Assembly (NCBI GenBank): GCA_002401055.1
Contig: NVRZ01000252.1
Span: 1-5,188, forward strand
DNA: 5,188 bases
From: Bacteroidota bacterium
GTDB lineage: Bacteria; Bacteroidota; Bacteroidia; NORP154
Direction: 5' to 3'
A program made the position numbers and the translations under genes. Below, one piece after another: positions 1-5,188 of the stretch (position 1 is the first letter of the stretch; each line of letters starts with the position of its first letter). The notes beneath the pieces are model-generated. The model saw only the letters and a program-made list of their open reading frames with translations, searched no databases and had not been told where the DNA came from.

Positions 1-1195
1 CATCGCTGTAACCACAATGATTTCCGGTAACTACGGAAGTTGCTGCTAAAACATCTGGCTCTATTACGTCAAAAGTTTGAGCTGTTTGACATCCTCCACC
101 ATCAAAAAGAAACAGGATGTAAGATCCCGCAGTCAATCCGCTGATGTCCTGTGTGACCCCTCCATTTGTCCACACGTAGGTGTAAGGCGTTGTTCCACCT
201 GTAACTGAAACGTCAATTGACCCATCTATTGATCCATTACATGAAATATCGGATATAACAGATGAAATTACCGGTGAGTTGGCATTGCTTACAGTAAGTG
301 TAAATATGGTAGCACATGCATTATTATCAGTTACCGTAACATTGTAGGCACCTGCAAACAAGCTTGTTTCACCTGAACTTGTACCACCTGTTGACCATAA
401 ATAAGTGTAAGCACCCGTACCACCCGAAGCAGTAATGGCAATGCTGCCATCGGCCACACCACAGTTGGCATCAACTATCACAGAAGATATGCTAACCTGA
501 TCTGGTTCACCAACACTGCCGCTTTGGATGGTCTTACATCCACTTGCATCCGTCACTGTAATAGAATAAGCTTCAGCTTTCACACCCGTTAAATCCTCTA
601 CAGTGGATCCATCGGACCATTCGTATGTGTAAGGTGCAGTACCACCACTTATTGTAAGGTCTACAGATCCATCAGAACTTCCGTTACAAAGTGCATCAGT
701 AACAGTGTAAGACGAAATACTTACACCGCCGCTGTCACTTAGGGTAACAGTTTGTACGGTTGTACAATTATTGGCATCCGTAACTGAAACGCTATAAGTG
801 CCAGATGCAAGGCTGTCGGCCGTGTTGGAATTGTCGCCATTATCCCACAAGTAAGTGTAAGGGGAAGTGCCACCAGTTAATCCTGTAATTGTTACACTTC
901 CATCAGAACTTCCACATCCGGCCGGTATTGTTGTGCCAGTTCCTGTGATTGCCGCAGCATCTGTTAAGGTTATACTTGATGTTCCGGAACAGCCATTTGC
1001 ATCCGTAATGGTAACGGTATATGTTCCCGCATTCAATCCTGTAGCAATTTCATTCGTTTGCGCTGCCGAATCATCCCACAAGTATGTATAGGGTTGAGTT
1101 CCACCAGCAGCACTTGAATTTACGCTGCCGTCAGATCCGCCATTACATGTGATGTTGCCATCAACAGATGAAGTTACCGTTGCGCCGCCGCCATC
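1..1195 (-). repeat. Array of SprB-type repeats (residues 970-1367, five complete plus a partial sixth)
   Basis: After the PKD array the protein changes to shorter repeats at residues 970-1048, 1049-1124, 1125-1200, 1201-1274, 1275-1349 and 1350 onward. Each has a first cysteine ahead of a DGS motif (for example CNGGSDGS at 986-993, CNGSIDGS at 1288-1295), a GGTxPYTYxW core (1078-1086, 1153-1162, 1302-1311), an AGTYxVTxTD-type strand and a second cysteine (C1038, C1113, C1189, C1263, C1338). This matches the SprB repeat family of Bacteroidota surface proteins. Repeat 5 departs from the rule near its end, with ILFLFDGGGC at 1329-1338 in place of a VTVTDxxGC strand. The array continues past the window edge, so the total number of repeats is unknown. 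Confidence 0.9.
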
Positions 1196-4102
1196 AACTA
1201 CGGTAACAGTCTCATTGTAAGTAGCAGAATTCCCACACGAGTTAGTTACAACAACAGAGACGGTATACGTGCCAGCAGTACTGAAGAAATGAGTCGTTGT
1301 TGAACTACTTGTCGTTAATGTGGTGCCATCACCATAATCCATGTAATAGGATGATCCTCCCATTGCAAGGAAGGTAACGCCTTCACAGGTAGTATAAGAA
1401 CCACTAGTAGGAGGCTCCGCAAATACCTGTCCGGATACCGCTAGGCCACTTCCAACTACAACTTGCACGGAATCGAGCCAGGTATTACCACAAGCATTCG
1501 TTATGCTCAGGGTAGCCCAATATGTACCGGTATCTTGATAAGCATGTGTAATTATTGAGAATACACCAAAACCCACGCTTATCGTGTTAGTTGCCGAAGC
1601 TGAACTTCCATCACCAAAATCCCAAGTGTTAGCATAGAGTCCGGCAAAGTAGAATATGATAGCATCCCCTGCACATCCGGCTGGACCTGAATCACCTCCG
1701 GCTGTACCGAAGAAATCGTCTCCTCCTGAACCGAGGCTTGGAATTGCATTGTCTATAACGTAAACAGTTACAAAGGAAGAATCAGAATACCCGCAACCAT
1801 TGACTGCAGTTACTTTTACAATGTAAGTACCTGTGTCATTGTATGAATGTTGTACACCAAATCCATATGTTGTATCTACATTTCCATCACCTAGGTCCCA
1901 GTAATATGTGTAACTGGTTCCGTCATCATCTTTGGGTCCTACAGAAAATAAATCGCCCGGACAGATGGTATTGTTTAATATGAATATATCCGCGTCAACA
2001 AAAGTGTTGGTACTATCAACAACAATGGTTTTACTCAGCGTTATCTGATTTCCGCATCCATTGAATACCGTGACAGACAAAGTAAAAGTCCCAACTGAAT
2101 CATAGAAGTGGGTTAACTCAGAATTCGTTGTTGTCAACGTGTCATTTCCACCGAAATCCCAAAAGAATGATTTAAAGTCATCAGAGACTTCAAAGTTAAT
2201 TGCGTCTCCCGGACAAACCACCGATGTGGACGCATCAAGCTGTATTTGTGGTGGGAATGGAGCATTATCATCAACCAATACTCCCGTTGTTAAGGTGGTA
2301 TCAATCCCACATCCATTCGTGATTGTAACAGAGGCTTGATAAGTTCCAGCTGAATCATAGTAACTAGTAGCATAGTTATAGCCGGTTTGCACCGTTGATC
2401 CATTACCGAAATCCCAAGAATAATTAATGTACCCCTGCTCAGTGTTTAAACTCATCTCATCATTGGGACAAACTGGGTTAGGATAGCCATAGAAATTCAT
2501 GAAAGGAGGAAAGCCTACATCACTTTTAATTGTAACGGAATTGTAAATCGTAGTATCGACCCCGCAAAAACTTGTTATGGTTACTGCGACCGTGAACACG
2601 CCGGTATCCTGATAGATGTGTCGAGAGCTACCATATTCATTTGAGTCCTGAAGGCTGCTGTCTCCAAACGTCCAAACGTAGGCGTAATGGCCACCGTAGG
2701 TATACATATCTACTTCCTCACCCGGGCAATGTATAGGGTTGAGGCTAATATTAAGGCCAGGTTGAAATCCAGCCGAATTTGTTACAATAATTGTATCGTA
2801 CATCGTTGTATCCAAACCACAATGATTGTATATTTTGACCGACACGGGATATGTTCCTGTATTCATATAAGCGTGGCCAATCTGGGACCAACCAATAGAG
2901 TCATTTGGAGTTCCATCGCCATAATCAAATATGTAAGCCAAATAACCGCCTGGAGCACCAATGTAGTCTAACTCACCTGGGCATACTGGTGACTTTACAT
3001 TCAATCCACCGATGTTATTCGGGAAGCCGACATTATTTCCAATCACTATGGTATCGATTATCGTTGTGTCGTTACCGCAGTAATCATAAATTCTACATGA
3101 TTGATAATAGGTACCAGTATCCAGGTAAACGTAGTCAAGGAAGTTATTTGTTGTTGAATCAGAAGGTGTGCCATCTCCTGCATTCCAAACGTATGATAAA
3201 TATCCAAAAGGAGCATTTGTATTGATCGACTGATTGGGGCAAGAAGGAGAAGTGTACACGTTTAATTGAAATGGCGGAAAACTTGCATTGCTCACCACTT
3301 CAACTTGCATGGTAGCCGTATCTGTATTTCCGCATCCATTTGTGGTAACGTAAGTGACCGTATAAAACCCGGTAGCGGCATAAGGATGCAAGGGAGATGG
3401 CAAATTTGAAGAATCTCCATCACCAAAATCATAATAATGGGCCGCTGCATTTCCATTATAAGTAAAAAATTGGACAGGTTGTAAAGGGCACACTTTATCA
3501 GGGTAAAAACCGAATTGGGCATTTGCAGCTTGTGTGCTATCTACAATTACCGTTTGAACAATTGTGTCAATTCCACACTGTCCATTTGTAACTAGCGATA
3601 CATAAAAAGTATCATAAGCAAAGTACGAATGATTTGCCCATGGGCCGGTGGCGGTATTTCCATCGCCAAAATCCCAGAAATATGTAGATCCCTGCTCATA
3701 GTAAGCGCTAAATCCAACATCATCTCCTGGACAAATTGTGGTCGCTGATTGTGAAAAATTTGTTTGCGCCGCACTAACTGTTATCGCAGTGTGGTTGTAT
3801 TGGCCAATGAAATTCCCTTGCGCATCAAAAGCCATCATCCAGGCATAATATGTACCCGGGTTTGCATATGTGTGAACCGTATCTGTAGCTGCCCATGTTG
3901 CTGTTGGTGTTCCGTCGTCAAAAATGATTTGGTATGTTACGCCGTCAGTGCTCGTATTGGTAAATGTTACTGTAAATGGAGAGCATCCATCGTTTACATC
4001 TGTCGTAAACATAATACTGGATTGTGCCATAGTACTGGCAATTCCGATCACGGTAATCAAAGTTGTAATAAATGATCGTTTGATCAATCCTAAATTCTTC
4101 AT
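1..4102 (-). CDS. Giant secreted PKD/SprB-repeat surface protein, N-terminal 1367 residues (3' end outside window)
   Basis: This is a long exported repeat protein, probably a cell-surface adhesin or structural filament; the exact ligand is unknown. The frame runs without a stop from the ATG at 4102-4100 to the window edge. The start is supported by an in-frame TGA 17 codons upstream (4153-4151), no other ATG between, and a good signal peptide: basic N-region (K2, K8, R9), hydrophobic core at about 11-24, likely cleavage after A26 (STMA/QSS). Residues 28-969 form eleven PKD-like units with WDFGDG-type motifs and HxYxDTGTY-type motifs. Residues 970-1367 are SprB-type repeats with CNGxxDGS, GGTxPYTYxW and AGTYxVTVTDxxGC motifs. 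SprB repeats are named after the Flavobacterium johnsoniae gliding adhesin; that does not prove a gliding role here. Composition is rich in Thr, Ser, Gly, Asp and Asn and poor in Lys and Arg, typical of secreted surface proteins. A type IX secretion C-terminal domain is expected from the family but lies outside the window. The gene is divergent from a secreted nuclease gene. Confidence 0.93.
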   Translation of the reverse strand, partial: MKNLGLIKRSFITTLITVIGIASTMAQSSIMFTTDVNDGCSPFTVTFTNTSTDGVTYQIIFDDGTPTATWAATDTVHTYANPGTYYAWMMAFDAQGNFIGQYNHTAITVSAAQTNFSQSATTICPGDDVGFSAYYEQGSTYFWDFGDGNTATGPWANHSYFAYDTFYVSLVTNGQCGIDTIVQTVIVDSTQAANAQFGFYPDKVCPLQPVQFFTYNGNAAAHYYDFGDGDSSNLPSPLHPYAATGFYTVTYVTTNGCGNTDTATMQVEVVSNASFPPFQLNVYTSPSCPNQSINTNAPFGYLSYVWNAGDGTPSDSTTNNFLDYVYLDTGTYYQSCRIYDYCGNDTTIIDTIVIGNNVGFPNNIGGLNVKSPVCPGELDYIGAPGGYLAYIFDYGDGTPNDSIGWSQIGHAYMNTGTYPVSVKIYNHCGLDTTMYDTIIVTNSAGFQPGLNISLNPIHCPGEEVDMYTYGGHYAYVWTFGDSSLQDSNEYGSSRHIYQDTGVFTVAVTITSFCGVDTTIYNSVTIKSDVGFPPFMNFYGYPNPVCPNDEMSLNTEQGYINYSWDFGNGSTVQTGYNYATSYYDSAGTYQASVTITNGCGIDTTLTTGVLVDDNAPFPPQIQLDASTSVVCPGDAINFEVSDDFKSFFWDFGGNDTLTTTNSELTHFYDSVGTFTLSVTVFNGCGNQITLSKTIVVDSTNTFVDADIFILNNTICPGDLFSVGPKDDDGTSYTYYWDLGDGNVDTTYGFGVQHSYNDTGTYIVKVTAVNGCGYSDSSFVTVYVIDNAIPSLGSGGDDFFGTAGGDSGPAGCAGDAIIFYFAGLYANTWDFGDGSSASATNTISVGFGVFSIITHAYQDTGTYWATLSITNACGNTWLDSVQVVVGSGLAVSGQVFAEPPTSGSYTTCEGVTFLAMGGSSYYMDYGDGTTLTTSSSTTTHFFSTAGTYTVSVVVTNSCGNSATYNETVTVVDGGGATVTSSVDGNITCNGGSDGSVNSSAAGGTQPYTYLWDDSAAQTNEIATGLNAGTYTVTITDANGCSGTSSITLTDAAAITGTGTTIPAGCGSSDGSVTITGLTGGTSPYTYLWDNGDNSNTADSLASGTYSVSVTDANNCTTVQTVTLSDSGGVSISSYTVTDALCNGSSDGSVDLTISGGTAPYTYEWSDGSTVEDLTGVKAEAYSITVTDASGCKTIQSGSVGEPDQVSISSVIVDANCGVADGSIAITASGGTGAYTYLWSTGGTSSGETSLFAGAYNVTVTDNNACATIFTLTVSNANSPVISSVISDISCNGSIDGSIDVSVTGGTTPYTYVWTNGGVTQDISGLTAGSYILFLFDGGGCQTAQTFDVIEPDVLAATSVVTGNHCGYSD
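1196..4021 (-). repeat. Array of eleven PKD-like domains (residues 28-969)
   Basis: Eleven immunoglobulin-fold PKD-like units follow the signal peptide. Approximate residue limits are 28-110, 111-191, 192-272, 273-354, 355-441, 442-526, 527-610, 611-696, 697-784, 785-884 and 885-969. Units 2-11 share a layout: a first cysteine in a CPGD-like motif, a WDFGDG-type strand, an H/Y-x-Y-x-D-T/A-G-T-Y motif, and a second cysteine in a CGxDT-like motif. Unit 1 is a more classical PKD form with GCSPFTVTFTN at 39-49, FDDGT at 61-65 and only one cysteine. The WDFGDG motif varies: YYDFGDG (unit 3), WNAGDG (4), FDYGDG (5), WTFGDS (6), WDFGNG (7), WDFGGN (8), WDLGDG (9), MDYGDG (11). The repeats are clear in protein but well diverged in DNA, suggesting old duplication. 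PKD domains usually act as rigid spacers or protein and carbohydrate contacts on secreted proteins. Confidence 0.92.
4022..4102 (-). other. Signal peptide of the repeat protein
   Basis: Residues 1-27 of the minus-strand protein look like a Sec signal peptide. K2, K8 and R9 give the positive N-region, residues 11-22 (FITTLITVIGIA) the hydrophobic core, and S-T-M-A at 23-26 a type I signal peptidase site, followed by Gln27. There is no lipobox cysteine, so a lipoprotein is unlikely. Export to the periplasm is inferred; crossing of the outer membrane, most likely by type IX secretion, is not shown by this segment. Confidence 0.85.
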
Positions 4103-4135
4103 ATTGATTTGTTTTGTGTAGACAATATTAGAGTA

Positions 4136-4143
4136 CAAAAATA
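4136..4143 (-). promoter_or_regulatory. Putative Bacteroidota -7 element for the repeat-protein gene
   Basis: Read on the minus strand this is TATTTTTG, an exact match to the Bacteroidota -7 consensus TAnnTTTG used by the primary sigma factor of this phylum. It lies 33 bases upstream of the ATG at 4102, which would leave a leader of roughly 25-30 bases. No clear TTG -33 element is found at the usual spacing of about 19 bases; the nearest candidate is a GTT at 4170-4168, 24 bases away. The call rests on the -7 match and position only. Confidence 0.5.
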
Positions 4144-4229
4144 GGCTATTTCAGGTTATTATGTTAGAACGATATGAACTTAAGGAGTCTCCGAAATAAA
4201 TCTGAATAGGCGGTTAGCAAGTCAATTTG

Positions 4230-4237
4230 TATCTTTG
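4230..4237 (+). promoter_or_regulatory. Putative Bacteroidota -7 element for the nuclease gene
   Basis: TATCTTTG matches the Bacteroidota -7 consensus TAnnTTTG exactly. It ends 19 bases before the ATG at 4257, so the expected transcript leader would be short, about 12-14 bases, and A/T-rich without a Shine-Dalgarno motif. No TTG is present 17-23 bases upstream, so the -33 element is weak or absent, which could mean activator dependence or a chance match. Confidence 0.5.
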
Positions 4238-4256
4238 ATATAATAAAAATTTAATT

Positions 4257-5188
4257 ATGAAGGCTTCAGTTTTAATCATTGCGCTACTTTCGGCTCAAAT
4301 ATCAGTGGCTCAGATCACACCGATTTATACGATACAGGGAAGTGGCTCCGCGAGTAGCTTGACTGGAACAACTGTAATTACTTTGGGTGTGGTAACCGCA
4401 AGTTTTCAATCCGCCAGTAAACTGGATGGTTTTTTTATTCAAGATACTTTGGGTGATAGCGATTCGCTGACTTCTGATGGGATATTTGTGTATGCACCTT
4501 CTTCGATTTCTGTAAGCCCAGGAGATTTTGTTGTGGTACGTGGAGACGTAGAAGAGGTGTTTGGGCTTACGCGGTTAAGCAATGTTGATTCACTGGGCAT
4601 ATTGATGAGCAATGTGAGCTATAGCCCCGTCGACATCAACTTGCCAGTGGCAGTTGTTGATGATTTGGAAGCTTTTGAGGGAATGTACGTTCGTTTTCCA
4701 CAAACTTTAATTGTATCGGATCATTATAATTTGGGTAGATATGGGGAGGTAGTTCTTTCATCAGGATCACTTTTGCCTATTCCTTCCAATCTAGTTGACC
4801 CAAACGATGATCCTGCCGATGGCAATACCTTTTCGGGCAGCACAAATGTTGCTGCGGTTTCAGCACTAGCAGATTTCAATACGAGAAACCAGATATTGAT
4901 TGACGATGGGAGCGAGCTGCAAAACCCAAATCCAATACCTTATATCAATCAGGCAGACAGTACTTTAAGGGCTGGAACTACCGCAGATAGCGTTAGTGGT
5001 TGCTTATCTTACGCATATGGAAAGTACAGGTTACAGCCATATCCAGATCCGATGTTCAACTATGCATCAAGGCCTTCCGTGCCTGCTTTAGGTGGTGCAA
5101 ATATTGTGGTATCAAGTTTTAATGTTTTAAACTATTGGACAACTCTAGGGGAAAGAGGCGCCACTACTATTGCAGAATTGATTAGACA
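4257..5188 (+). CDS. ExeM/NucH-like secreted endonuclease, N-terminal 310 residues (3' end outside window)
   Basis: This encodes the N-terminal part of an extracellular DNA endonuclease of the ExeM/NucH family, which cuts DNA outside the cell using a DNase I-like (endonuclease/exonuclease/phosphatase) domain and a divalent metal. The ATG is fixed by an in-frame TGA seven codons upstream (4236-4238) and by the signal peptide at residues 1-18 (MKASVLIIALLSAQISVA, then Gln19). Residues about 19-160 match the YhcR-type OB-fold region: YTIQGSG at 24-30, GFFIQD at 58-63, SDGIFVY at 73-79, PGDFVVVRGDV at 88-98, FGLTRLS at 102-108, EGMYVRF at 141-147 and NLGRYGEV at 158-165. Residues 216-263 carry the family's DDGSE, LRAGTTADSVSG and YGKYRLQPYP linker features. 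The catalytic domain begins with VVSSFNVLNYW at 284-294, where N289 is the expected first active-site Asn. The remaining catalytic Glu, Asp and His residues lie beyond the window, so activity cannot be judged. The frame is still open at the edge. Confidence 0.93.
   Translation, partial: MKASVLIIALLSAQISVAQITPIYTIQGSGSASSLTGTTVITLGVVTASFQSASKLDGFFIQDTLGDSDSLTSDGIFVYAPSSISVSPGDFVVVRGDVEEVFGLTRLSNVDSLGILMSNVSYSPVDINLPVAVVDDLEAFEGMYVRFPQTLIVSDHYNLGRYGEVVLSSGSLLPIPSNLVDPNDDPADGNTFSGSTNVAAVSALADFNTRNQILIDDGSELQNPNPIPYINQADSTLRAGTTADSVSGCLSYAYGKYRLQPYPDPMFNYASRPSVPALGGANIVVSSFNVLNYWTTLGERGATTIAELIR
5097..5188 (+). other. Start of the DNase I-like catalytic domain
   Basis: Residues 281-310 of the nuclease open the endonuclease/exonuclease/phosphatase fold. 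The SSFNVLNYW motif at 286-294 corresponds to the first beta strand, with N289 aligned to the conserved Asn of DNase I-like enzymes. It is followed by TLGERGATTIAELIR, which matches the family segment leading into the helix before the catalytic Glu motif. The domain is cut by the window edge. Confidence 0.8.

Larger units (their letters stand above)
4103..4256. promoter_or_regulatory. Divergent intergenic region between repeat-protein and nuclease genes
   Basis: This 154-bp AT-rich spacer separates the two divergent start codons and must hold both sets of 5' signals unless the genes are transcribed from elsewhere. It contains a TAnnTTTG-type -7 element on each strand, listed separately. Neither start codon is preceded by a purine-rich Shine-Dalgarno motif; instead the leaders are A/T-rich (ACAAAACAAATCAAT before the minus-strand ATG and ATAAAAATTTAATT before the plus-strand ATG), which is usual in Bacteroidota. 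No convincing operator palindrome, small gene, tRNA or terminator hairpin was seen. The direct repeat GAAC-gatat-GAAC at 4167-4179 is too short to interpret. Confidence 0.7.

Noticed and set aside
867..1091. Plus-strand open frame of 74 codons inside the SprB repeat region
   Set aside because: It lies antisense to a continuous, well-supported repeat coding frame. It has no family resemblance, and its Val/Pro-rich composition is the mirror of the Thr/Asn/Gly-rich codons on the other strand.
2139..2339. Plus-strand open frame of 66 codons inside PKD units 7-8
   Set aside because: Antisense shadow of the PKD coding frame, with no recognisable domain and no supported start region.
2687..3225. 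Two overlapping plus-strand open frames of 94 and 106 codons
   Set aside because: They overlap each other in different frames and both run antisense to PKD units 3-6, whose motifs are intact on the minus strand. The Cys/His/Tyr-rich translations look like noise.
3292..3774. Minus-strand open frames of 76 and 60 codons
   Set aside because: They are in a different frame of the same strand as the large repeat gene and lie wholly inside it. The Met/Ile/Leu-rich translations come from GAT-GGA and similar repeat codons read out of frame.
1..4021. DNA-level tandem repeat or CRISPR-like array
   Set aside because: The periodicity is about 225-300 bases and follows protein domains. The copies differ strongly at the nucleotide level, and there are no short identical repeats with unique spacers.
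1..4102. Possible frameshift or pseudogene in the repeat gene, suggested by the lack of a complete long open frame
   Set aside because: Reading the minus strand codon by codon from the ATG at 4102 gives 1367 sense codons with repeat motifs in phase throughout; the frame is simply open at the window edge.
3764..4121. Two plus-strand open frames of 103 and 65 codons crossing the start of the repeat gene
   Set aside because: They are antisense to the signal peptide and PKD unit 1, overlap each other in different frames and have no recognised domain.
4179..4192. Short GGAG-t-CTCC near-palindrome and nearby CTTAAG in the intergenic region
   Set aside because: The arms are only four bases with a one-base centre, so no stable hairpin or believable operator is formed.

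Overview
The window reads as chromosomal DNA of a member of the Bacteroidota, probably a free-living flavobacterium or cytophaga relative. The evidence is protein content (PKD domains, SprB-type repeats and an ExeM/NucH-type secreted nuclease), moderate AT-richness, A-rich ribosome-binding regions without Shine-Dalgarno motifs, and promoter -7 elements of the Bacteroidota type TAnnTTTG. No genus can be named from the sequence.

There are only two genes, both cut by the window edges and transcribed away from each other. Positions 1-4102 on the minus strand hold the first 1367 codons of a giant secreted, repeat-built protein. It has a signal peptide, eleven PKD-like units of about 81-100 residues, then five complete SprB-type repeats of about 74-79 residues and the start of a sixth. 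The frame is open from its ATG to the edge with no stop. Short open frames that appear inside this stretch in other frames or on the plus strand are shadows of it.

Positions 4103-4256 are a 154-bp divergent intergenic region with one Bacteroidota-type -7 element facing each way. From 4257 to the right edge the plus strand encodes the first 310 residues of an ExeM/NucH-like extracellular endonuclease: signal peptide, OB-fold-like N-terminal domain, and the first strand of the DNase I-like catalytic domain.

Both products are predicted to be exported. The repeat protein looks like a cell-surface adhesin or filament, and the nuclease would act on extracellular DNA. In Bacteroidota both classes often carry a C-terminal type IX secretion signal, but neither C-terminus is in view. 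No RNA genes, CRISPR arrays, mobile elements or terminators were seen. The most notable internal pattern is a cysteine pair spaced about 50-54 residues apart that recurs in nearly every unit and continues across the change from PKD to SprB repeats.
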